From Bacillota bacterium (lineage in GTDB: Bacteria; Bacillota; Clostridia; Acetivibrionales; Acetivibrionaceae), in contig JAEZUI010000190.1 in the NCBI GenBank assembly GCA_023421115.1, positions 1-32,273 of the forward strand: a stretch of DNA of 32,273 bases, read 5' to 3'. The stretch's first letter is position 1. Each line of letters starts with the position of its first letter. The notes under the pieces were generated by a model. The model did not search any database and was not told the origin of the DNA. It worked only from the letters and a program-made list of their open reading frames with translations. Positions 8,968 through 16,717 of this stretch are shown here, in pieces. The position numbers were made by a program, and so were the translations under genes.

Positions 8968-10281
8968 TTATCGAATGTTAATTATGAATTCTTTGCTTCT
9001 AGCAACACAAATTCCACGTTTAATAATATAACATTGTACAGAGTGGGAACCAGAATATGCTGTTGCCTCTCGCTTACCAAAAGCTCCATCATCAGAAATT
9101 TCAAAATTCCCCCTAAGACAATTTGCATTTTGTGCCTCAAAACCTGTGTTTACAATTTGCCACATAACCTGATAAGGTTTTTTTATACCAGTTAGTACAT
9201 TAAAATGTAATGAACACCCCTTTTCAAGAAATTCTCCATTATTTTGGTATTCAACTATATCCCCTGAAACTGATTCAACACGTACAGAAATGAATGCAGC
9301 TCCTCCTCGTTGAATAGGCCATATTGGATTTTGACGATACGGTGATGTAATGCACTTTTGAACACTTGCTATGTTATAAGTATTTGTTGTACTAGTATCA
9401 CTTGGAAACTCTGTACCTAATACCTTTTTCCATGTATTATTAGATACTCCCTCTGTATTGAGAAGTTCTGCATGTTCTTCCAATTTGTTAATAAATCCCA
9501 TGAAATCATCCAAGGAATATCCAAAAAGAAGATCATTATCCTCAACTTTATCTGATGGGTCTGATATAACAGGGTTAACCCCCTTATCAACATAATCCTC
9601 TTTATATGCAGAAATGATGTTTTGCATTGTCCCAATAAAAAAGTCTTCAGTACTTAATGATGAATCTCCCAAATTATCAGCAATTAACTTTTCTAGTGTA
9701 ATACCTTTGGGATATTTGTTCGAAGTTGGACAATTTTCTCTTCGCCACCACTTAAATATTTTCACAAGCGGTTTATATTCTGTATTATTACTTGTATTCA
9801 CCTCAGTAGACCATGATTTATGACCTTTTGGATCTGAAATAGTCCAATCATGACTATATAAATCTGCAATATAATACAAATTTTCATCATCTTCATCAGT
9901 AATTACCGGAACCACATCCACACTAATCCCACTCATTTCCAATCCGACTGAATGGGTTTGAAGAGTTGCATTTTTATAAATATCCTTTTCAACCAAAATA
10001 TCTTTTAGTTCTTCAAGTACCGTTTTCGAATTTTTACTACTATCATAATTAGTTACTACAATAATATCAACATCACGCTTATTATCTCCACTTACTGGTC
10101 GTATAGATGTATGTTTTGCATATGAACCAGATAAAAAAGTATCTTTATGGATATCTGTATACTTTTCGTGGTCTTTTAAATAAAATCTTAAATTATTCTG
10201 TATACTACTAATATAATCAATAGTTGTCTTGCTAGGTTCAATATTACTTACAAACTTATTAAAATCTGATTGCTTAGCCAA
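8968..10281 (-). CDS. CBASS-type CD-NTase with C-terminal AGS-C sensor domain
   Basis: I place the start at TTG 10281, one base after the TAA of the upstream gene, because GGAGAGGGGGG lies about 9 bases ahead; a longer frame to 10332 would overlap that gene without a ribosome site. The 437-residue product has the nucleotidyltransferase signature GSYAKHTSIRP (GS at 52-53), DVD (D70, D72) and a third acidic residue in SVDVVPV (D122). The last ~130 residues (LHFNVL, MWQIVNTG, LRGNFE, TAYSGSHSVQCYII) look like the AGS-C sensor domain fused to SMODS-type enzymes. Such enzymes make cyclic di- or oligonucleotide alarms on phage infection and activate a linked effector. Substrate and product cannot be read from the sequence. 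The gene is intact and coupled to the DUF6602 gene. Confidence 0.88.
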   Translation of the reverse strand: MAKQSDFNKFVSNIEPSKTTIDYISSIQNNLRFYLKDHEKYTDIHKDTFLSGSYAKHTSIRPVSGDNKRDVDIIVVTNYDSSKNSKTVLEELKDILVEKDIYKNATLQTHSVGLEMSGISVDVVPVITDEDDENLYYIADLYSHDWTISDPKGHKSWSTEVNTSNNTEYKPLVKIFKWWRRENCPTSNKYPKGITLEKLIADNLGDSSLSTEDFFIGTMQNIISAYKEDYVDKGVNPVISDPSDKVEDNDLLFGYSLDDFMGFINKLEEHAELLNTEGVSNNTWKKVLGTEFPSDTSTTNTYNIASVQKCITSPYRQNPIWPIQRGGAAFISVRVESVSGDIVEYQNNGEFLEKGCSLHFNVLTGIKKPYQVMWQIVNTGFEAQNANCLRGNFEISDDGAFGKREATAYSGSHSVQCYIIKRGICVARSKEFIINIR

Positions 10282-10282
10282 T

Positions 10283-11011
10283 TTATATATCCCCCCTCTC
10301 CAGTTTAAACTGGTCAAGTGAAACATCTGCATAATCTCTAATATCTAGACCTGCAACTGTACCAAGCTTGTATAGTTCATCAAGTATTAAGTAAAAGAAT
10401 GAAATAATAGTTTCTTCTTCTTTAGATACTACCAACTCTTCTAACTCTGCATGTTCATCACGATGAACGTGAAATGTAAATCTATTAATTGCACAACCAA
10501 AATCAATGTTTTTATAGTCTCGCAAGTGTTCTTTAATAGTCTTTTCTTCAACTGAATTAACAGCCAATATACCACCTAGAATAGGCGTCAGTTCCCTGGG
10601 TTGACGAAGAGAACCACCTACAAGTATTTTCCTATTCGTACGATATAGAGATGTAACAGACTTAATTTTTATATCTGTGTATTCAAGTGTCCCTTTATCA
10701 ATTTTAGGTTTTGAATCAAAAACAGCATAAACACTTTCGGCTGTTATAAATTTTTCGCCTGCTTCTGTTCCAAATACAAGAGGCGCGTATAATGCATCAT
10801 AAATAATTATATCTATCTGATCACTTATACTACCCTTAGAATCAAATACAAAGCCCTTATCTATCGCATATTTATTTGGTAAGAAACTTCTAAAAAAATC
10901 AATCCATGCACTTTCACAATGATCTCCCTTTGTGACAGGGTGGCTAAGCAGAATATTTAAATTACTGCAAAGAATAGCCTGTTTTGTTTTCATTAAAGAT
11001 TTTATATCCAT
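10283..11011 (-). CDS. DUF6602-family protein with PD-(D/E)XK-like signature (candidate CBASS effector)
   Basis: The frame is open to 11098, but I choose ATG 11011 because AAGGAAGGTG lies just upstream; this gives 242 residues. The pattern fits the DUF6602 family as I remember it: KGDHCESAW with E33, LPNKYAIDKGFVFDSKG, QIDIIIYD with D67, AESVYAVFDSK with E92 and D99-x-K101, then SVTSLYRT. E33, D67 and D99-x-K101 together look like a PD-(D/E)XK nuclease core; that reading is my inference. Its stop is one base from the CD-NTase start, so the two are probably co-translated. In CBASS operons the gene paired with the cyclase is usually the effector, so I propose a cyclic-nucleotide-responsive nuclease. 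No separate ligand-binding domain (such as SAVED) is evident, which leaves the model open. Confidence 0.75.
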   Translation of the reverse strand: MDIKSLMKTKQAILCSNLNILLSHPVTKGDHCESAWIDFFRSFLPNKYAIDKGFVFDSKGSISDQIDIIIYDALYAPLVFGTEAGEKFITAESVYAVFDSKPKIDKGTLEYTDIKIKSVTSLYRTNRKILVGGSLRQPRELTPILGGILAVNSVEEKTIKEHLRDYKNIDFGCAINRFTFHVHRDEHAELEELVVSKEEETIISFFYLILDELYKLGTVAGLDIRDYADVSLDQFKLERGDI

Positions 11012-11675
11012 CAAATCACCTTCCTTCCACAGAACCAACTTTCCTTTATTGCTATGGTGTGCTAGTCCAATCCAATATCCTACAAAATATCGCTTCAATA
11101 TCTATAACTACACTGATTCTACTACAATTTTACAACATTCATATTATACTACTTTAAACTGATTATTACTACCATGTTTTCCCATTCCTGTAAATTTAAA
11201 TTACTATCTTATCAATATTTTTAAAAAAAATTTGGGTAAAACATAGTAATTTTAAATAAAATTACAGGATAATTCATCCTAAACATATACTATTCGATAT
11301 AAAATTTTCTAAAACACATGATTTAGAGTTATTATCAATTATATATAAATAACAGTTGATACTACCTTTACTAAAATGATTAAAGATAACAACTGCAAAT
11401 AACAGTCTAATAACAAGACTGAATCACTCCTATGCAAAAATGAACTCCAGTTGTTTACCTATAGAATTTGAAGGAGACATTTTCATTAGTTATTAAGGTA
11501 TTATTATAAGATATTCATTGATTGTCTATTGAAAGGTTATAGAACATTTATTGATTTTATATTGACTATATTTTCTATTAATCCATTTACTTTTGTTTTT
11601 TTCATTTAAATTAGTCTCACTCTTATATGTAGGCATGTTTTTTTATTATCAATAATTAACTATGTGCTAAATACA

Positions 11676-11725
11676 AAAAAATATGCAGCACTTTCAGGTT
11701 GATTTTCACTATTGCAAAGCTGCAT
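11676..11725 (-). terminator. Terminator-like hairpin
   Basis: On the minus strand ATGCAGC (11725-11719) pairs with GCTGCAT (11689-11683), followed by a run of seven T. The loop is long (29 bases) but contains a secondary CTTT/GAAAG pairing. It lies downstream of the gene relic at 11847-12105 and may be its old terminator. Confidence 0.45.
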
Positions 11726-11846
11726 GTGTATTTTATTAAATTTCTATTTTATAACTTCTGTCATTAATATCACATATCAGTCAATTAATTTGTGTTTCAC
11801 TTCATCTGAACTAATTGCCCTAAAATGTTTTTCAGTACATTAAATT

Positions 11847-12105
11847 TTAGCTATTTCTATATCCCATTGTTAACATTAATTCCTTTGTTTCGGCAGCAAA
11901 ATAATCTTGCTTTACACTACCTTTATTAATAGTAATTGTCCAGTCAGGTTGTATTTCCCAACCGGCTGTTAATATAAAATCCTTTTGGTAATTTTACATA
12001 AACAGTAGTAACATTGTTTATATCTAGTTTTTTTGCTCATTTGTAATTTCATGCTTTAATAATAGAGTTTTTGGAATTGTCCTTGAATTGATTAAATTAC
12101 TGATA
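11847..12105 (-). pseudogene. Frameshifted gene relic of unknown family
   Basis: Three consecutive minus-strand pieces in different frames read as one protein tail. They are TIPKTLLLKHEITNEQK, then KKLDINNVTTVYVKLPK after a shift in a run of seven A, then DFILTAGWEIQPDWTITINK after another shift. The last continues to a TAA at 11847. No start is visible. I do not recognise the family. A terminator-like hairpin lies ~120 bases downstream. Confidence 0.5.
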
Positions 12106-12182
12106 CCTTAAATACCTCAAATACCTTAAGCATTTTAACTACTACTCTTTAAAATCATATGTTAATAACTGTCTGTAGACAT

Positions 12183-12214
12183 AAAAAAGGTTGGTCTATT
12201 ATTCAACCAACCTT
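12183..12214 (-). terminator. Rho-independent terminator of the HTH gene
   Basis: On the minus strand AAGGTTGG (12214-12207) pairs with CCAACCTT (12194-12187) and is followed by TTTTTT AT. It begins about 40 bases after the stop of the small HTH gene at 12255, whose transcript it should end. Confidence 0.8.
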
Positions 12215-12254
12215 AATGTACTACCATCTAATATTTTTATGTGATTTTTGAAAT

Positions 12255-12590
12255 TTACTCTTCCATTATCAACGCAACTAATTTTCTCATTTTTATATTT
12301 TTTTCTTGCAATTCATGTATGCTCATATCTGAATTTTCTATAATAAATAGTTGCAATATATCACTAAGAAGCTGAAACTCTTTTCTTACGTATCCCTCTT
12401 TCTTTATATTATCGTATTCTGCATTTTTACATATTTCTTTTTGACATATATCTAAATATTTATTTCTCCATTTTGCTATTGTCATAGCACTTACACCGTA
12501 TTTTTTGTATAAATTTGTTGCAGACTCACCATTTAAATTTTCTCTAACAACTGCAAGTTTAAATTCTAAATCAAAATTTGATGCTGCCAT
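12255..12590 (-). CDS. Small HTH protein, transposase-OrfA-like (Tnp_1-type HTH)
   Basis: ATG 12590 is chosen because AAAGGTGG lies ~8 bases upstream; a GTG four codons earlier overlaps that ribosome site. The 111-residue product has an N-terminal helix-turn-helix typical of IS3-family OrfA proteins and derived regulators (DLEFKLAVVREN, GESATNLYKKYGVSAMTIAKWRNKY). The C-terminal half is an unassigned helical region. No transposase catalytic gene or terminal inverted repeats lie alongside, so it is not part of a complete insertion sequence here. It has its own ribosome site and terminator and is divergent from the 448-residue gene at 12824. It may act as a DNA-binding regulator of the intervening promoter region; that role is inferred. 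Confidence 0.65.
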   Translation of the reverse strand: MAASNFDLEFKLAVVRENLNGESATNLYKKYGVSAMTIAKWRNKYLDICQKEICKNAEYDNIKKEGYVRKEFQLLSDILQLFIIENSDMSIHELQEKNIKMRKLVALIMEE

Positions 12591-12761
12591 AATAATTACC
12601 ACCTTTCATTTTCACATTCATTTTACATTATTAATTTAGGTCTATATAAAATATCTTTACTTCTTTATAATATTGAAATGAAATGTGCGTTTTTTGTAAT
12701 ACTCCATTATTATATGCTATCTTTTTCGTCAATAAATAAAAAAATGGTTCTATATAATCTC

Positions 12762-12801
12762 TTGCTAAACTTTGTCTATAAAGTTACAATAATTTATAGA
12801 C
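12762..12801 (+). promoter_or_regulatory. Promoter with inverted-repeat operator over the -10
   Basis: TTGCTA (12762-12767), a 17-base spacer and TACAAT (12785-12790) form a sigma-A-type promoter for the gene at 12824. A perfect inverted repeat, GTCTATAAA (12774-12782) and TTTATAGAC (12793-12801), is centred on the -10 and is placed as a repressor operator would be. Related half-sites occur at 12640-12650 and 12750-12757, and in permuted order upstream of the serine recombinase at 14993-15011. Confidence 0.65.
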
Positions 12802-12823
12802 TTGTACAAAGGAGAATCAATTA

Positions 12824-14170
12824 ATGACGACTGATAATAAATACGGTATAGATTTAGATTTAATAAAAAAATTACCAATAGGATACACTTTTAAAAACTA
12901 TAGACATCTTTGTGAAACATTAAAGGTTGAATCAAGAACGGGTGGCGCTAAGGTAAACTTTCTTGAAGAATTAAGTCGATATGTAAAATTTGAAGATCGA
13001 AAAGCTAATAGTCATGCATTTATTATAAAAGAAATATACGATAACCCTTTATCGAATAATAAGATAGACAGAAGAATCTACGGAAAATTATCAAAATATG
13101 ATTTTACTAATATTCTATATTATTTCTTTCCATTTTATGAAAATTGTATTGATAATCCTAAAGGTTACAGTACAATAGAATTAGCAGAAATATTAGGTTT
13201 TTTAAACTATAGTTGTCTTTTTAATACTAATTCATCTTTGATCCAGTCTGAAACTGGCACATCAATTCCAGAAATTGTATACTTCAGAACTCAAATAAAA
13301 AGTAAAATTTATAATCTAATTCCAAGAAGATTACACAATCTTAATAATCAGAGAATAATAAATTTACAAGAAAAAATTCAATTTATTTGTACAGATACAA
13401 ATGGTGAAAATGAGTATACTGAATATCCAGATAATTTAGCATATGAAAATTTTAAAAATATTCTAAAAGAAATACTAGATGAATACTGTAGCCTTTACGA
13501 TAACTGCAAGTCTATTAATGATATATATAAAATGAACTTAGATAGTATTTTTTATAGTCATGTTTATAAGAGATTCAATTTACAATTTAATACTAATCTA
13601 GTTCGTCATAAAAAATTATTTTATATAAGTTTCATTATTACTTCAGATAATATCATTAATAAATTGCTCCTAAAAAACTTCCCAAATATTAATAGTTTTT
13701 CTAAAATAGATGAAATTACTTCCCAATCTATTGTTGCTAATTATGATATAGATGAAATTGCCTCATACGATGATTTAGAATCAGATAAAGAAGCAAACAA
13801 TGAATTAACTATTGATCAAATTGAATATAGTAATGATCAAATTGATGATGATTTTCTTGAACAAATAATTAATTCTTATATTAATTCAGATTCATTTTTT
13901 GATGCAATATCACAAGAAAACGAAAAGAAAGATGCTATAAATGATCATTTCAATTTTATAAGAAGGAAAAATAATAATGCTTTTATAGAATCATACCTTA
14001 TTAATTCTTCAGCAAGTAAGGAATCATATAATAATTTCTTAAATCGAAATGATGGAACTAACTTAACTTATGATGATTTTCTTAATAATCAAGATAAGCT
14101 TGCACATTATTTACTTACCATAAATGATATTGATATTTATGACATCTATACCCAAAACAGAATATCATAA
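12824..14170 (+). CDS. Unknown 448-residue protein with mobile-element-type N-terminus
   Basis: This is one of two rightward genes in the island. ATG 12824 has AAAGGAGA 8 bases upstream. The N-terminus (GIDLDLIKKLPIGYTFKNYRHLC, then a Gly-Gly and FIIKEIYDNPL) resembles a recurring N-terminal segment of phage- and plasmid-encoded proteins of Firmicutes whose function I cannot name. The middle is hydrophobic/aromatic but has no clear membrane helix. The C-terminal ~150 residues are acidic and Asn/Ser-rich (blocks such as DEIASYDDLESDKE) and probably partly disordered. It is followed by a strong hairpin and transcribed from a promoter with an operator-like inverted repeat. Possible roles are a replication, regulatory or immunity protein of the element; none is proven. 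Codon use is very AT-rich. Confidence 0.7.
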   Translation: MTTDNKYGIDLDLIKKLPIGYTFKNYRHLCETLKVESRTGGAKVNFLEELSRYVKFEDRKANSHAFIIKEIYDNPLSNNKIDRRIYGKLSKYDFTNILYYFFPFYENCIDNPKGYSTIELAEILGFLNYSCLFNTNSSLIQSETGTSIPEIVYFRTQIKSKIYNLIPRRLHNLNNQRIINLQEKIQFICTDTNGENEYTEYPDNLAYENFKNILKEILDEYCSLYDNCKSINDIYKMNLDSIFYSHVYKRFNLQFNTNLVRHKKLFYISFIITSDNIINKLLLKNFPNINSFSKIDEITSQSIVANYDIDEIASYDDLESDKEANNELTIDQIEYSNDQIDDDFLEQIINSYINSDSFFDAISQENEKKDAINDHFNFIRRKNNNAFIESYLINSSASKESYNNFLNRNDGTNLTYDDFLNNQDKLAHYLLTINDIDIYDIYTQNRIS

Positions 14171-14199
14171 ACATGTCAAATAGTAAAATACATAATAGT

Positions 14200-14270
14200 A
14201 AAGTTGTCAATTATGATGGTTATATTAAAAATTTATAATATAGTCATTAAAATTGACAACTTTATTTATA
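14200..14270 (+). terminator. Long hairpin terminator after the 448-residue gene
   Basis: AAAGTTGTCAATT (14200-14212) pairs perfectly with AATTGACAACTTT (14251-14263), with a further imperfect TATATTA/TAATATA pairing inside the loop. It starts 30 bases after the stop of the gene and is followed by ATTTATATAT. It should fold in RNA from either strand and could also end the transcript from the recombinase side. Confidence 0.6.
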
Positions 14271-14282
14271 TATATATATATA
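14267..14282. repeat. (TA)8 dinucleotide tract
   Basis: Eight TA repeats directly follow the hairpin. This is a simple-sequence tract that can vary in length by slippage; no specific function is apparent. Confidence 0.8.
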
Positions 14283-14335
14283 TCATTTATTGACAAGTTT
14301 ATAAATTTTGGTGTCTTCCTACAGACATTAATTTA

Positions 14336-14950
14336 TTACTTACCATTTCTTTTGTACATATTAAGCAGTTTGTAAAATGTACTTCTTTTCAAATTAAGTT
14401 GCTCTATTGCTTTTTTAGCTGAAATTTCTCTTATTTCATATTTTTTATATATTTCTTCCCAATTATCAGGATATAAGGCTCGAGGTCTTCCTAAATATTT
14501 TCCTTTCTTTTTAGCTGCATCAATTCCTTCTCTCTGACGCTGCTTTATCATAGTCCTTTCCTGCTCTGCTATTGAAGACAAAACTTCAATTAATATATTA
14601 TTAATCATATCAAGTATCCATTCTTGACCGCACGATATTTCAACCATAGTTGAAGGCACATCAATAATCATCAATCGAATTTGATTAGATTTAAGCCATT
14701 CCAATTCTTCCTTGATATCTTTCTTTGTTCTGGACAACCGATCCAAGGATTTTATAACTAATGTGTCTCCTTGCCGTAAAATGGTTGATCGCAAAGCTTG
14801 ATATCCTTCTCGTTCAAGATTTGCTCCACTTTTCTTATCAATAATGATATCTCGTTCATCTGCTCCCATATTTCTAAAGGCTTCCAATTGTCTGTCTAGA
14901 TTCTGTCCAACTGAAGAAACACGAGCATAATACCATTTCCTATTGTTCAT
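14336..14950 (-). CDS. Serine recombinase (resolvase/invertase family)
   Basis: ATG 14950 is preferred over the longer frame to 15004 because AAGGGGG lies just upstream. The 204-residue length is typical of small resolvases and invertases. The catalytic Ser is in YARVSS (S12), followed by QNLDRQ, the conserved DKKSGANLEREGYQAL segment and LVIKSLDRLSR. The long E helix ends in SIAEQERTMIKQRQREGI, then comes GRPRA and a C-terminal HTH (SAKKAIEQLNLKRSTFYKLL). It acts on DNA through a Ser-DNA intermediate to resolve, invert or integrate. The palindrome at 14993-15011, about 45 bases upstream of its start, is a plausible binding or crossover site. The gene is intact. Whether it moves this island or an inner segment cannot be told. 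Confidence 0.92.
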   Translation of the reverse strand: MNNRKWYYARVSSVGQNLDRQLEAFRNMGADERDIIIDKKSGANLEREGYQALRSTILRQGDTLVIKSLDRLSRTKKDIKEELEWLKSNQIRLMIIDVPSTMVEISCGQEWILDMINNILIEVLSSIAEQERTMIKQRQREGIDAAKKKGKYLGRPRALYPDNWEEIYKKYEIREISAKKAIEQLNLKRSTFYKLLNMYKRNGK

Positions 14951-14992
14951 ATCATTCCCCCTTACATTTAAATGACCATAAAGCTTAATGTT

Positions 14993-15011
14993 TTTATAGA
15001 CCATCTATAAA
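14993..15011. repeat. Palindromic site upstream of serine recombinase
   Basis: TTTATAGA (14993-15000) and TCTATAAA (15004-15011) form an inverted repeat with a 3-base centre. The same half-site, in the opposite order, makes the inverted repeat over the promoter at 12774-12801. Its size suits a recombinase crossover site or an autoregulatory operator. Confidence 0.6.
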
Positions 15012-15064
15012 CAATTACGCTTATACTTTATGTACTCATTTCCCTATTTATTTTTAAGTTCTAT

Positions 15065-15078
15065 AAAGGTATACCTTT
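15065..15078. repeat. Perfect 14-base palindrome AAAGGTATACCTTT
   Basis: The palindrome overlaps the stop codon of the gene at 15077-15352 and lies upstream of the recombinase gene. It may be a dimeric protein-binding site; no T-run follows, so it is not a terminator. Confidence 0.5.
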
Positions 15079-15352
15079 ACGAATACCTTTCAAAATTCAA
15101 TAAAGCTTGCATTATAACCCCACCATAATGACCTGTTGCAAGCAATTTTAATAACATTGCTTCATCGTATTCTATCTCCTTCTCATTCAAATATAGTCTA
15201 GTTCTTGCTTCATTTTGAATTTCTGTTAATTGTACTATAGCCCGAAATACTACTTGCTTTCCATTAAAGAAAAAGGATATGACTTTCACTATCCTTCCTT
15301 CTTCACTCGCAATAAATCCCTGCTGCATTAATTGCTCCTTCAAATTTAACAT
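15077..15352 (-). CDS. Small hypothetical protein, 91 residues
   Basis: I choose ATG 15352 because AAAGGTTG lies ~8 bases upstream; the longer frame to 15505 runs into the upstream Ig-like gene and has no ribosome site. The product (MLNLKEQLMQQGFIASEEGR, a strand-rich middle with VISFFFNGKQVVF, then a helical end) shows no family I recognise, no signal peptide and no membrane segment. It lies between the serine recombinase and the secreted-protein genes, all on the same strand. It looks like a real gene by ribosome site and composition, with unknown function. Confidence 0.55.
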   Translation of the reverse strand: MLNLKEQLMQQGFIASEEGRIVKVISFFFNGKQVVFRAIVQLTEIQNEARTRLYLNEKEIEYDEAMLLKLLATGHYGGVIMQALLNFERYS

Positions 15353-15443
15353 ACTCGTCAACCTTTCTGAATATATTATATGCTGCTTTTTAATAATAAA
15401 AAAACTTACCAGCCAAATGTCTGATAAGCTTTTCATTAACACG

Positions 15444-16652
15444 CTATTCTTCTGTATCCTCAACCACCAATAAGGTGCCCTTATATATTTCTTTACTCTC
15501 GCCATTTTTTACAACAATTGTTGTGGTTCCAGTTTTTTTAACATCTAAATTAACATGAATAACTCCGGAATATGCGCTTATGTCTTCTACAGCGCAAATA
15601 CTCTTATCTGCAATTTCAACTGTACAAGCTTTTCCATTGGCATTTCCTGGTAATAAATCAAAATCAATACTAGTATTTACAAAAACCCCTTCTCTTGGCA
15701 TTTCTATTTGAATTATTTCTGTTCCCTCACTATATTTAGCTTCTGTCGCTTCAACTGATGTTACTGTTATCTTTCTAGTTCCAATAATGGTTTCTCCTTC
15801 ATAATATGTTAGAGTTGCTGTCCCTTTACCCACAAATTCAAACTCATAAACTGTAGTACCAGTTGTCTCATTACTATTACTGTTGTCGATTTTTATAACA
15901 TTCTCATCTGATGAAACAAGTTTACAACCTTTGCTTCCATCGGGATACTTTATATATGCAGCAAAATATCCGTCGTATAATATATCAAAGGATTTATCTA
16001 CTAGCTCTCCTGCATCAAGATACACATCTACCACTTTTATATTAACTTTTCCAACTGTCTTTGTTTTTCCTTTGTAGCTTTGAACAACAGTTAATGTTGT
16101 GCACCCGGCTCCTGCTGATTGAAGCGATAAGGAATATTTATTACCTTTATTCGCTTTACCTGTTATTTTAGCTACGTCCGTATTAGAACTTGTCACTGTA
16201 TACTCAGCACTAGTATTGATGCAATCAAAGTATGAATCTAGATATAATTCTACCGTCCTATTTTCTGATAATGTAGTGAACCACTCATCTTTAACATTAT
16301 TATTAACCTTTGCACTTTCGATTACTGTAACCTTGCAAGTTCCGATTTTAGTTGATTTTTTCTTGTATATTTGTGTTACAGTAATACTTGCTGTTCCAGC
16401 TTTTATACCAGTTAAGTCACCATTCTTTTTTCCTACTTTTACAATCTTTGTATTCGATGAAACGAAGGTGTATGTAGCATCTATCTTATTATCCAGTGAA
16501 ATAGTTGTTGGTTCCCAGATCCCCTTGCCAACTCCTATCGTCAACTTTTTATCCTCTATTGTCGTTTTTGTTGCTGCATTTACACTTACTCCCGTACTTA
16601 TACTTGAAATCAGAAATGTAAGTATTAAAATACCACATAAAAATTTTTTCAT
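15444..16652 (-). CDS. Secreted protein with bacterial Ig-like (BIG2-type) domains
   Basis: This 402-residue protein starts at an ATG and has a Sec signal peptide (basic MKK, a hydrophobic stretch and a probable cut after VNA near residue 26). The mature part repeats beta-rich units of BIG2 type: SSNTKIVKV then GIKAGTASITVTQ (about residues 65-95), SSNTDVAKI then GAGCTTLTVVQSY (about 154-190), and SSDENVIKI then GKGTATLTYYEG. A final strand-rich unit ends near GTTTIVVKNGES. It has no LPXTG motif or other cell-wall anchor. Domains of this kind serve as structural or adhesive modules in surface proteins. It follows the BspA-like gene by 65 bases on the same strand and is probably co-transcribed with it. 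Confidence 0.85.
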   Translation of the reverse strand: MKKFLCGILILTFLISSISTGVSVNAATKTTIEDKKLTIGVGKGIWEPTTISLDNKIDATYTFVSSNTKIVKVGKKNGDLTGIKAGTASITVTQIYKKKSTKIGTCKVTVIESAKVNNNVKDEWFTTLSENRTVELYLDSYFDCINTSAEYTVTSSNTDVAKITGKANKGNKYSLSLQSAGAGCTTLTVVQSYKGKTKTVGKVNIKVVDVYLDAGELVDKSFDILYDGYFAAYIKYPDGSKGCKLVSSDENVIKIDNSNSNETTGTTVYEFEFVGKGTATLTYYEGETIIGTRKITVTSVEATEAKYSEGTEIIQIEMPREGVFVNTSIDFDLLPGNANGKACTVEIADKSICAVEDISAYSGVIHVNLDVKKTGTTTIVVKNGESKEIYKGTLLVVEDTEE

Positions 16653-16717
16653 TTAATTCCTCCATCATTCGTTTGGTAATTTATTATTGTTACATACTAA
16701 CAACTATAAATTAGAAT

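Larger units (their letters stand above)
11012..12254. other. Gene-poor AT-rich stretch of about 1.2 kb
   Basis: No intact gene is supported on either strand. The stretch holds the 5' region of the DUF6602/CD-NTase operon, a gene relic at 11847-12105 and two minus-strand terminator-like hairpins (11676-11725, 12183-12214). A weak CAGTCT/AGACTG hairpin (11403-11421) is also present. About 11160-11670 shows only AT-rich sequence with short scattered frames and looks like non-coding or decayed DNA. Confidence 0.6.

Noticed and set aside
9417..9635. 72-codon frame inside the CD-NTase gene
   Set aside because: It lies in another frame of the same strand within a gene with clear motifs and has no supporting signal.
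10282..10332. ATG 10332 as the start of the CD-NTase
   Set aside because: It lies within the DUF6602 gene without a ribosome site; TTG 10281 follows a strong purine-rich site and the upstream stop.
12255..12590. Complete IS3-type insertion sequence
   Set aside because: Only an OrfA-like HTH gene is present; there is no DDE transposase gene, no terminal inverted repeat and no target duplication.
14264..14283. CRISPR-like or tandem-repeat array
   Set aside because: It is only a TA dinucleotide tract with no spacers. No CRISPR repeat or cas gene was seen in the window.
15353..15505. N-terminal extension of the small gene at 15077 into the Ig-like gene
   Set aside because: It overlaps the 3' end of a clear gene, has no ribosome site, and a good AAAGGTTG precedes ATG 15352.
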